A stretch of 5,845 nt of DNA from DASWIV01 sp036397475 (lineage in GTDB: Bacteria > JAJVIF01 > JAPKYR01), in assembly GCA_036397475.1 (NCBI GenBank), contig DASWIV010000025.1:1-5845 (forward strand), in the 5' to 3' direction. The notes beneath the pieces were generated by a model. That model was not told the origin of the DNA, did no database searches, and saw only the letters and a program-made list of their open reading frames with translations. Positions 1 to 5,664 of this stretch are shown here, in pieces (position 1 is the stretch's first letter; each line of letters starts with the position of its first letter). Position numbers and translations under genes: made by a program.

Positions 1-489
1 GCGCTCACGGAAGTAGCCTGCGTCGGTCAGGTCACACATGCGGAGCCCGATACGTGACATTTTATCGGCGAAGGTGGGACCGATTCCGCGTCTGGTGGTG
101 CCGATCTTGCCGCGGGAGTCGGAGTGGGAGCGCCGGATCTCCTCGAGTTCGTCGATACGAATGTGCCATGGCATGATCAGGTGGGCGCGGTGGGAAATGA
201 TCAGGTTATCGGTGGGAAAACCGCGGCCTTCAATGCCTTCTATCTCGCTCAGGAGTTTGACCGGATCGATAGCCATGCCGGTGCCGAGTATGGAGGTTTT
301 ACCGGGATGCAAAACACCGCACGGGAGGTGATAGAGTTTGAAGATCTCGTCGCCAATGGCGACCGTGTGACCCGCATTATTACCGCCCTGGGAGCGGACT
401 ACTATATCGGCATCGCGAGTGAGGAAGTCGACGACTTTACCCTTACCCTCATCGCCCCACTGGGTACCCACAACGACGGTGGCCGGCAT
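1..489 (-). CDS. purA: Adenylosuccinate synthetase, N-terminal 163 codons (runs off window start)
   Basis: PurA joins IMP and aspartate using GTP to make adenylosuccinate, the first step from IMP to AMP, in the cytoplasm. Reading the minus strand from the ATG at 489 gives MPATVVVGTQWGDEGKGKVV. This contains the GDEGKGK loop at residues 12-18, with Asp13, and His41 in GGNNAGHT. These match the catalytic Asp13 and His41 of the E. coli enzyme. GTTRRGIGPTFADK follows at about 130-143, the family's IMP-binding GTT-x-RGIGP stretch. The frame is open to the window edge, so only the first third or so of a usual ~430-residue protein is visible. The start is supported by AGGAG (complement of 497-501) seven bases upstream and by a promoter at 537-565. 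The gene appears intact and is the only clearly housekeeping gene here. The family assignment is secure. Confidence 0.97.
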   Translation of the reverse strand, partial: MPATVVVGTQWGDEGKGKVVDFLTRDADIVVRSQGGNNAGHTVAIGDEIFKLYHLPCGVLHPGKTSILGTGMAIDPVKLLSEIEGIEGRGFPTDNLIISHRAHLIMPWHIRIDELEEIRRSHSDSRGKIGTTRRGIGPTFADKMSRIGLRMCDLTDAGYFRER

Positions 490-536
490 GATGGAACTCC
501 TCTCCGGTGCGTGGGAATGGATACGCACAAGGGGAG

Positions 537-565
537 AGTGTAGTGTGTGCGGGTGTGAAGGTCAA
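537..565 (-). promoter_or_regulatory. Probable sigma70 promoter of purA
   Basis: On the minus strand TTGACC (complement of 560-565) is separated by exactly 17 bases from TACACT (complement of 537-542). Transcription would start near 530, giving a leader of about 40 bases before the purA ATG at 489. The -10 lies inside GGGAGAGTGTAG (plus strand 532-543), a 12-base string repeated at 575-586. The second copy has no matching -35. No purine riboswitch or PurR operator was recognised in the short leader. Confidence 0.7.
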
Positions 566-588
566 GCGTTGCATGGGAGAGTGTAGCA

Positions 589-634
589 GCAATGTGAAAA
601 TGTCCCCTTTGGGCAAAGTAGAAATGTCCCCTTT
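589..634. repeat. Two 22-base direct repeats, probably an insertion-sequence end
   Basis: Two 22-base units (589-610 and 613-634) match at 19 of 22 positions and are two bases apart. Each begins GCAA and ends in the identical 13-mer AAATGTCCCCTTT. Short, closely spaced direct repeats at a terminus, read outward as GGGGACATTT, are typical of transposase-binding ends in several IS families with DDE integrase-like transposases, such as IS21 and IS481. No transposase of that type is visible, so this would be a solo end. The family is inference. The element end has landed within about 25 bases of the purA -35 box. Confidence 0.5.
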
Positions 635-830
635 ACAATTCGGGGATGAAGAAGGAGACACTAACATTGTCTGCTAATGAGCAAGATCGGCTTCGGCTGA
701 TCCACTCGCCAGCCTCCCCCTCAATCGCAATTGCCAGCATCTCTTGCGCCTTCTCCCTGAGAATCTCCGTCAGTATGTCTCTCGGCCTTTCGGCTGGAAA
801 CTCAACTACATTGCTGCTATTCTTTTCCAT
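633..830 (-). pseudogene. IS256-type transposase, N-terminal remnant
   Basis: The minus strand from the ATG at 830 reads MEKNSSNVVEFPAERPRDIL, then TEILREKAQEMLAIAIEGEAGEWI. This resembles the N-terminus of IS256-family (mutator-type) transposases, where a short polar start leads into a D-x-L-T-E-[IV]-L-R-E helix and an A-[IV]-E-A-E-x-x-E-[WFY]-[IL] helix. AAGGAG eight bases upstream (complement of about 839-844) is a good ribosome binding site, so the original start is preserved. After about residue 45 (near 696) the similarity ends in low-complexity Ser/Arg-rich sequence, and the frame stops at 633-635. None of the DDE catalytic domain is present; intact family members are around 400 residues. 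It is therefore a dead 5' fragment, cut by a later rearrangement whose other partner is probably the repeat-bearing DNA at 589-634. The family call rests on pattern memory, not a search. Confidence 0.6.
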
Positions 831-851
831 ACGGCGTTCTCCTTGGCTTGA

Positions 852-1040
852 TACCTTAAAGAGTACGCCGCTTTTGCCAATCAGGCTGAAGGATGCGGTT
901 ATACATGTGGTTGTGTTTGCGCAATCATCGGCGCTGCAATCGGAAGCGCAATTCTTCCTGTTCTGGGTACGATTGCTGGCGGGTGGCTCGGCTGGTGGAT
1001 CGGGACTAATATTGGCAGGGGAATTGCTGGTGGGAGCTAA
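852..1040 (+). pseudogene. Start-less C-terminal fragment of a glycine-zipper membrane protein
   Basis: Between a TGA at 849-851 and the TAA at 1038-1040 the plus strand is open for 62 codons with no ATG, GTG or TTG. The translation begins YLKEYAAFANQAEGCGYTCG and ends in a glycine-rich hydrophobic stretch, including IGAAIGSAILPVLGTIAGGW and GWWIGTNIGRGIAGGS. The repeated GxxxG spacing and single membrane-length segment are typical of glycine-zipper proteins. Four cysteines cluster just before it (CGYTCGCVC). A real C-terminus without a start, placed immediately behind the IS256 remnant, implies that its 5' end was removed when that element inserted or decayed, with the junction at about 845-885. 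It could be a former neighbour of the zinc-ribbon gene that follows. The parent protein was not identified. Confidence 0.45.
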
Positions 1041-1102
1041 AATTCAACTTGAATGATCGATGCGTTTAAGCACCATATATTTCAGCAACACGGAGGTTTC
1101 CA

Positions 1103-1651
1103 TTGTTCTGCAGAAAATGCGGAGAAAAAGTGCAAGAGGGTTCGTCTTTTTGCCATCTATGTGGTGAAAATATCATCAACCAATACTCGTACAAACAAAC
1201 CGAAGATGATGGCAGAAAGCGCACGATGATTGATGCCAATCCAGATCCGATAAATCCATTTGTTCGAAAAGAACGCGATAATGATGGATTACTTATTCCC
1301 GCTGAATATACTTCAGACTTTGATAAAAGCTCATTCTGCTGGGAAGCATTTTGGGCATTTCAATATTGGTATGTTATCAAAGGAATGACAGGTTTAGCGA
1401 TTAAGTACTTCCTTTTTGGTTTGCTCCCATTAGGTACCTTTTTTGTGACAATTCATTGTGGGAAAAATGCTTATGGGGAATATAGTGAGTACCTAAACAA
1501 TACAAGTTCTGACGAAATTGCCAAAGCAAGAAAGAGTGGAACTGGCTGCATTATTATTTTGATCCTTATTGGTTCGCTTCCTGCAGGAGTTATATGGATC
1601 ATATTACCTATCTATTTGATATTGATATTGTTAGCTGCCGCAGCGGCGTAG
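1103..1651 (+). CDS. Zinc-ribbon membrane protein, DUF2628-like
   Basis: This 182-residue protein starts at TTG. GGAGG at 1092-1096, six bases upstream, supports that start, and the translation begins MFCRKCGEKVQEG, the usual opening of zinc-ribbon proteins. Cys3, Cys6, Cys17 and Cys20 form the C-x2-C...C-x2-C zinc site. A polar linker (about 28-75) leads to FCWEAFWAFQYWYVIKGM (78-95), which resembles the F-x-W-x-A-F...W...KGM core of DUF2628-type membrane proteins. Hydrophobic segments follow at about 97-117 and 147-180, the second long enough for a hairpin. The protein ends in six alanines. A cytoplasmic zinc ribbon joined to membrane helices is likely; no catalytic residues are evident. 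Sampled lines are 35-45% G+C, lower than the lipoprotein genes, which fits transfer from elsewhere. Only a weak promoter (TTGAAT at 1049) is seen. The function is unknown. Confidence 0.8.
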   Translation: MFCRKCGEKVQEGSSFCHLCGENIINQYSYKQTEDDGRKRTMIDANPDPINPFVRKERDNDGLLIPAEYTSDFDKSSFCWEAFWAFQYWYVIKGMTGLAIKYFLFGLLPLGTFFVTIHCGKNAYGEYSEYLNNTSSDEIAKARKSGTGCIIILILIGSLPAGVIWIILPIYLILILLAAAAA

Positions 1652-1684
1652 AAAAAAGGGGACACGACCCGAAGGCCGCGTCCC
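1652..1684 (-). terminator. Rho-independent terminator with UUCG loop, downstream of DUF2958 gene
   Basis: Read on the minus strand, GGGACGCGGCC pairs with GGTCGTGTCCC through 11 base pairs, two of them G-U, around a UUCG tetraloop, followed by C and six T residues (complement of 1652-1657). It begins 32 bases after the DUF2958 stop codon. On the plus strand the two G-U pairs become A-C mismatches and there is no T run, so it should act only on leftward transcription. It directly abuts the TAG of the zinc-ribbon gene, insulating two convergent genes. Confidence 0.85.
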
Positions 1685-1715
1685 GTTTGGATGATTGGCT
1701 GGTCACTGATATTGA

Positions 1716-2168
1716 TCAGAACATTGATCCTCTCACTTCAACATCGCGCACGACTTCAGCGAGGAGGCGAGGTGTCCAGTACAGATCTCGCTCGACGGGC
1801 AGGCCTAGTGGTCCCCGCAGGGTTTCAAGCTCTGAAAGCCAGAAGTAACCGTACTCAGTGCAGTTACCATCGACGTAGCCAAAGAACTGCACGTCGCCGG
1901 ATTTCTCATCCTGTGACGCAGACACTGCGTACCATGTCCAGTTCGCGTCAGATGTGAAGAACTTGACGATGACCATGAGCTTGTCCGGTGGAAGTTCGCA
2001 TCCGGGACCGCTTGGGTGATGCGGATCCTGCGCCTGGAGTTTCGCGGTCGCGGTCAAGATGCGTGATATGAATCCCGCGCTCCGGCGTTTAGGAGTTTCG
2101 CGGTCGCGGTCAAGATGCGTGATAGTCCGATGTAGTAAGAGAGATGTGGAATGTACAGGCTGACTCAT
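1716..2168 (-). CDS. DUF2958 family protein (start uncertain)
   Basis: From the ATG at 2168 the minus strand encodes 150 residues. The DUF2958 core is clear: VKFFTSDANWTWY (68-80), FFGYVDGN (95-102), then YGYFWLSELETLRGPLGLPV and ERDLYW (106-131). These correspond to the family's [VK]-KFFTPD-NWTWY and GY-SLSELE-S-RGPLGLPIERDL signatures. The family is common on plasmids, integrative elements and phages, and its role is not established. The natural domain start seems to be near SRILTATAKLQAQD (35-48). The preceding 34 residues look foreign and are partly encoded by a 33-base repeat read in another frame. No good ribosome binding site precedes the ATG at 2168, and no in-frame ATG lies near residue 35, so the upstream part may be rearranged. 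A strong terminator 32 bases downstream and the coherent core argue for a once-functional gene. Confidence 0.75.
   Translation of the reverse strand: MSQPVHSTSLLLHRTITHLDRDRETPKRRSAGFISRILTATAKLQAQDPHHPSGPGCELPPDKLMVIVKFFTSDANWTWYAVSASQDEKSGDVQFFGYVDGNCTEYGYFWLSELETLRGPLGLPVERDLYWTPRLLAEVVRDVEVRGSMF
2036..2124. repeat. Two identical 33-base direct repeats in the 5' part of the DUF2958 gene
   Basis: Positions 2036-2068 and 2092-2124 are identical over 33 bases (GGAGTTTCGCGGTCGCGGTC, then AAGATGCGTGATA) and separated by 23 bases. The period of 56 is not a multiple of three. On the minus strand the copies are therefore read in different frames, giving SRILTATAKL from one and THLDRDRET from the other. 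The first agrees with the start of DUF2958 domains. This looks like a recent local duplication, or two copies of a small mobile repeat, at the gene's 5' end. Confidence 0.9.
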
Positions 2169-2177
2169 GTACTTCTG

Positions 2178-2186
2178 ATTATATCA
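2178..2186 (-). promoter_or_regulatory. Extended -10 promoter candidate toward the DUF2958 gene
   Basis: The minus strand reads TGATATAAT (complement of 2178-2186), an exact TGn-TATAAT extended -10. No convincing -35 lies 16-18 bases upstream. Initiation would fall near 2171, only a few bases before the ATG at 2168. If this promoter is real, the transcript is nearly leaderless or the true start is downstream. Confidence 0.45.
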
Positions 2187-2253
2187 ACATTAAGATACAC
2201 GTATGAGCGCTACCAAGGTTCTCAGATACAATAAAATTGTCTGATTTCGATAC

Positions 2254-2282
2254 TTGACACCCTATGTATTGTATGGTATCTT
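2254..2282 (+). promoter_or_regulatory. Sigma70-like promoter candidate upstream of the lipoprotein operon
   Basis: TTGACA (2254-2259), a perfect -35, is followed after 17 bases by TATCTT (2277-2282), a fair -10. Transcription would begin near 2290 and run rightward, leaving an untranslated leader of about 270 bases before the subtilase start. A weaker TTGACT at 2473-2478, nearer the gene, has no good -10. The long leader makes the assignment uncertain. Confidence 0.45.
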
Positions 2283-2503
2283 TTTGTAGTATTTTGTTCC
2301 CGAAGTCGGCAATGGGTTTTCGGTCCCTTGATATTCTGAACCGTGCATTTAGCCTGATTTTCCGTGATGAAGTTGATTTGACTTTCATTAATACGGCGAC
2401 TATACTCACGGGTTTATGAAGGGTCGGAATACCGGCTTCCTGGTGGATTTGTATTATCCGCTGGGGGTATTTTTGACTAGAAGGAAAAAATCGATACCTA
2501 TTT

Positions 2504-2520
2504 TCTACTACGGGAGTAGA
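2504..2520 (+). other. Small hairpin in the subtilase leader
   Basis: TCTACT (2504-2509) and AGTAGA (2515-2520) are perfectly complementary around the loop ACGGG. The six-pair stem ends 25 bases before the GGAGG ribosome binding site. No T run follows, so it is not a terminator. It could stabilise or modulate the leader RNA, but a stem this short may also occur by chance. Confidence 0.3.
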
Positions 2521-2558
2521 GTATCCAATAAATCATCACTCGGATGGAGGCCCAGACC

Positions 2559-4502
2559 TTGACCCGTTTACGTGTCTTCCTCCCAATACTATCGATTGCG
2601 CTCGTTCTTCTAATGAGCTGTTCATCCTACGCCCCGTCGACACCTGACAGGGATGTATCCCTTCAGGTTGACAAGGGCGGCATAAGCTCCGCGGAAGTCC
2701 AGTTAGCAGTCGAGGAATTAATCTCCAATGAGCAGGCACTGCCCGACCAGATTTCAATGAAATTTGTCGAGGGTGTCGATATCGATTCCATAGTTGAGGA
2801 GTTCGATCTTAACCTGATCGATTACAAAGAATTTATAGATTTCTACCAGTTCGCTCTGCCTGAGGGCACGAATCTCGCGTCGTTAGTGGCAACGCTCAGG
2901 GGAAACCCGGCAGTCGAAGTAGCGGAGCCGATTTATGTAACTCATATGGCTGCGCTCCGGGTAGACCCTAACGACCCGCATTTTCAAGCGGGCGAGCAGT
3001 GGTATCTTGAAAACCTGGATGTCCCGGAAGCGTGGGTAATTGAGCCCGGCGATCCGGCGATCGATCCCGTCCCGATTGTCAGCGATGTCGCAGTCGCTGT
3101 TCTGGACACGGGATTCGATTACGATCATCCCGATTTAAACATCGACGATATGACGCCGGTTAACGAAAAAATATTTGCCGGACGCGATTTCGTGAATGGC
3201 GACTCCGCTCCGAACGATGACAACGGCCATGGCACAGCGGTGACCGGAATCATCGGAGCGCGAACTGGTAATGCCACCGGAATATCGTCGATCGCATGGA
3301 ACCCCAGGATCATCCCGGTAAAAGTTCTCGACCAGAACGGCCTTGGCAACAGTGCCCAGACGACGGACGGTATCATGTTCGCGATCCAGGAATTCCTGGA
3401 GAACAAGGACAAGCTGGATCCGTACGATCTCGAAGGCTTCCTGTTCACCAATCCGTTCAACGCGAGGCTTATCATCAATATGAGTTTCACGTACGAAACT
3501 CCGAACGCACTCGGACCGAGCCAGATGGAATTAAATGCCATTAAGTACGCGGTCCAGCGTGGAGCATTGATGGTTGCCGCCGCGGGCGATTCGGCGAGAC
3601 CTCTCGACGATGGTTCGACTTCGATCTATCCCGCGAGCCACAGCGCTGTAGTCGCGGTTGGTTCAACCAACCAGGCGAACGCGTTAAGCCTGTCGAGCAA
3701 CTCGCTGCCGACTTACGCCGACCCTGCCACATCTTCATTTTTTGTGGCACCTGGCGAAGGCATCGTATCGACTTATCCGATGCAGTACTCGGATGGATAC
3801 GCAGTCGGTTCAGGATCGTCCTTCTCGGCGGCGGTTCTGTCAGGTGTAGCGGCTCTTATCTGGAGTGAAAATCCACAGATAACCCCGGCGCAGGTAATTG
3901 AAACCCTGAAAGAAGGCGCTGACGCCGATCTTATAGGAGGGCTTGGCCCGGATCACATCAGTGGCCACGGGTTAATCAACGCGTTGAAGAGTCTTGAGAG
4001 AAACTTCACGCCACTGCCCGAGGACGAACCTATGATCCTCCGGGCGTTCACGAATCCGATCCTGCACGGCGACATCATTTTCGTCGTGAGGTCACAGTAC
4101 AAGCTCATCCCTGCGACAGAGCCTGCACCACCGGAAGATCCTACAGATCCACTGTCGCCTCAGATCAATAACGGTATGCCGATCAGCTACATAATCGGCT
4201 GGGACTACGATTTTGATATGGTAGTGGACGACCCGTTCCCGTTCCAGGCATTCCTTGATAAGGGATACTGGCGCCATGAAATTTACATCGGAGAACTGGA
4301 TGACGCCACGTATGTTGGACGCATCCATTTCCCGCAGGATTTAACCACAGTGCTGACACCCGATCCATACAGGATGGGACAGCTTGTAATAACATTTACC
4401 GGAGTGCCGTCCGACAGGAAGATTGACACCAACCTTCCGCAGACGATCTCCGCATCAACCGCAATTCAAATTGACGAGTTCAATTACGACCTTCCGAATT
4501 AA
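2559..4502 (+). CDS. Lipoprotein subtilase (S8 family serine peptidase)
   Basis: This is a secreted, membrane-anchored protease of 647 residues from the TTG start, which follows GGAGG (2546-2550) by eight bases. An upstream in-frame ATG at 2544 lacks a ribosome binding site and would add only five residues. The leader MTRLRVFLPILSIALVLLMS ends at Cys21 in lipobox LMSC, so it is probably lipidated. Residues ~50-130 resemble the inhibitory prodomain of fervidolysin-type subtilases. The catalytic domain (~145-480) has Asp183 in VLDTG, His224 in NGHGTAVTG and Ser421 in GSSFSAA. The oxyanion position, normally Asn in AAGN, is Asp344 (AAAGDS). The S1 strand reads NMSFT rather than NMSLGG. The last ~160 residues (485-647), after a Pro/Glu-rich linker, match no domain I know. 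It likely shares a transcript with the TPR lipoprotein 23 bases downstream. Substrate unknown; activity is expected from the intact triad but unproven. Confidence 0.93.
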   Translation: MTRLRVFLPILSIALVLLMSCSSYAPSTPDRDVSLQVDKGGISSAEVQLAVEELISNEQALPDQISMKFVEGVDIDSIVEEFDLNLIDYKEFIDFYQFALPEGTNLASLVATLRGNPAVEVAEPIYVTHMAALRVDPNDPHFQAGEQWYLENLDVPEAWVIEPGDPAIDPVPIVSDVAVAVLDTGFDYDHPDLNIDDMTPVNEKIFAGRDFVNGDSAPNDDNGHGTAVTGIIGARTGNATGISSIAWNPRIIPVKVLDQNGLGNSAQTTDGIMFAIQEFLENKDKLDPYDLEGFLFTNPFNARLIINMSFTYETPNALGPSQMELNAIKYAVQRGALMVAAAGDSARPLDDGSTSIYPASHSAVVAVGSTNQANALSLSSNSLPTYADPATSSFFVAPGEGIVSTYPMQYSDGYAVGSGSSFSAAVLSGVAALIWSENPQITPAQVIETLKEGADADLIGGLGPDHISGHGLINALKSLERNFTPLPEDEPMILRAFTNPILHGDIIFVVRSQYKLIPATEPAPPEDPTDPLSPQINNGMPISYIIGWDYDFDMVVDDPFPFQAFLDKGYWRHEIYIGELDDATYVGRIHFPQDLTTVLTPDPYRMGQLVITFTGVPSDRKIDTNLPQTISASTAIQIDEFNYDLPN

Positions 4503-4525
4503 CGAGGCATGGAGGAAATAAGAAG

Positions 4526-5584
4526 ATGAAGATAAGAAATCTAACATTAATGACACTGATAACCCTCCTCGCCGTGATCGGACTGGCGTGCGGCGGCGGA
4601 GGAAGCGATCCTGTAAATCCGACTCCCCAGGACAACGGCGGAGGCGGGGTAAAACTGACCGGACGGATTCTCGACAGGGAAGGAACTCCGGCAGGGACAC
4701 CATATGCGACCGTTAAACTGACAGTAGCTGGCGGAGGGGATATCGCTCCATCGCTACAGCCGGCGAATTCCGGTCCGACCGCCGGAGTGTTCGAATTTGT
4801 CGGACTTCCAACCGGAGTTCCTCTCACACTTGAAATTGACCTATTCCAGGTAGCGATCGGACGTAACCTGGGCTGGATCCAGCAGGTTAATCTTTCCGGT
4901 AGCGGGACATTCGATCTTGGAGATATCACTCTTGATAACGAATTTCTTGATAACGGATGGAACCTGTACACGTCGAAGGACTACACCTTCGCGATCATCA
5001 ATTTCAAAAGGGCAATCACGGAGAGGTATATTCAGGCTGACCTGACAGCGTCATCGTCAGCGTATACCGGATTGGGATGGACCTATGCCAAGAGAGGCAA
5101 GGACAACCAGACCGGACTGTACTGGGTTGACAATCTTGGTAACTGGCTCGACACGATTAATTCGTACGAGTGGGACCAGGCGATTCTCAATTTCGACCGG
5201 GCAATCGCGAATCAGAACGACGCGGACGCATGGGCCGGAATGGGTGGAACCTACCTGACTCTCCTGGGCCAGGCGAGCAAGGACCCCATTGTGGTTGGAA
5301 CAGGAACCCCGATTTACGGATTCGTCCACTTTTACTTTGATGAAGCCCAGAACGCTCTTAACAGGGCGCTACAGGCTGACCCGAACCTGAACCTGCATCA
5401 TGACCAGGTAACCGCTGACGATCTGCAGGCGACGTTGATATTCCTCAGGTGGATAGGCAGCCAGCCTGTCACCTTGGAGGAAGTTACGAGCCTCGCGGCC
5501 ACTGGCGACCTGAACCAGGGCTCCCAGCAGCTTCTCGCGGTCATGCCTGACCTGATCCAGTACAACCCTTATCCTCAGAAGTAA
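4526..5584 (+). CDS. Lipoprotein with beta-sandwich domain and TPR repeats
   Basis: The gene starts 23 bases after the subtilase stop, with GGAGG (4511-4515) ten bases before the ATG, so the two are probably cotranscribed. The 352-residue product has a leader ending VIGLAC, with Cys22 followed by a Gly-rich tether (GGGGSD...GGGG, 23-41). Lipidation is likely, although the residue at -3 is Gly. Residues ~42-136 (VKLTGRILDREGTPAGTPYA onward, with GVFEFVGLPTG at 87-97) look like a carboxypeptidase-regulatory-like beta sandwich. TPRs follow: 138-165 (NGWNLYTSKDYTFAIINFKR), 178-228 and 233-287 (AWAGMGGTY; EAQNALNRALQADPN). The last two carry insertions of about 22 residues between helices A and B. 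The region after 290 is helical without clear repeats. TPRs bind proteins, so a scaffold or substrate-presenting role near the protease is plausible but inferred. No enzyme motif is seen. Confidence 0.88.
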   Translation: MKIRNLTLMTLITLLAVIGLACGGGGSDPVNPTPQDNGGGGVKLTGRILDREGTPAGTPYATVKLTVAGGGDIAPSLQPANSGPTAGVFEFVGLPTGVPLTLEIDLFQVAIGRNLGWIQQVNLSGSGTFDLGDITLDNEFLDNGWNLYTSKDYTFAIINFKRAITERYIQADLTASSSAYTGLGWTYAKRGKDNQTGLYWVDNLGNWLDTINSYEWDQAILNFDRAIANQNDADAWAGMGGTYLTLLGQASKDPIVVGTGTPIYGFVHFYFDEAQNALNRALQADPNLNLHHDQVTADDLQATLIFLRWIGSQPVTLEEVTSLAATGDLNQGSQQLLAVMPDLIQYNPYPQK

Positions 5585-5611
5585 CCAGGTGTTTAATCTG
5601 AATACAATCAT

Positions 5612-5641
5612 TCCCCCGGATAAATTCCGGGGGATTTTTTT
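5612..5641 (+). terminator. Rho-independent terminator of the protease-TPR operon
   Basis: CCCCCGGA (5613-5620) pairs perfectly with TCCGGGGG (5626-5633) around TAAAT. T5612-A5634 extends the stem to nine pairs, and seven T residues follow (5635-5641). It lies 28 bases after the TAA of the TPR gene and closes the two-gene unit, so the next lipoprotein gene needs its own promoter. Confidence 0.95.
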
Positions 5642-5664
5642 AACCTGTCTATGATGAAATAATC

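Larger units (their letters stand above)
2169..2558. other. AT-rich spacer without a supported gene
   Basis: This stretch of about 390 bases separates the DUF2958 and subtilase genes. It is AT-rich (about 33% G+C in 2221-2280). It holds promoter candidates in both directions and a small hairpin near its right end. A 76-codon minus-strand frame at 2179-2409 has no recognisable domain or ribosome binding site and was not accepted as a gene. Confidence 0.6.

Noticed and set aside
124..543. Long plus-strand open frames over the purA region (also 38-331).
   Set aside because: They are antisense to a clearly recognisable PurA reading frame and have no domain of their own.
646..1056. 136-codon plus-strand frame across the remnant region.
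   Set aside because: Its first part is antisense to the transposase fragment and its second part is out of frame with the better-supported glycine-zipper tail. Composition is not protein-like.
2179..2409. 76-codon minus-strand frame upstream of the DUF2958 gene.
   Set aside because: There is no ribosome binding site or recognisable motif, and it lies in AT-rich spacer that includes a plus-strand promoter candidate. A small real gene cannot be fully excluded.
2473..2504. TTGACT near the subtilase gene as a closer promoter.
   Set aside because: No acceptable -10 hexamer occurs at 16-18 bases; TATTTT is 20 bases away.
3125..3541. 138-codon minus-strand frame inside the subtilase gene.
   Set aside because: It is antisense to the conserved catalytic domain, and long antisense frames are expected there from codon bias.
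4509..4529. Six-codon frame (MEEIRR) whose TGA overlaps the ATG of the TPR gene.
   Set aside because: It is formed by the ribosome binding site itself; translational coupling through it would be speculative.
4480..4971. 163-codon minus-strand frame opposite the start of the TPR lipoprotein gene.
   Set aside because: It is a Pro/Ser-rich shadow of the Gly-rich tether and beta domain, with no start signals.
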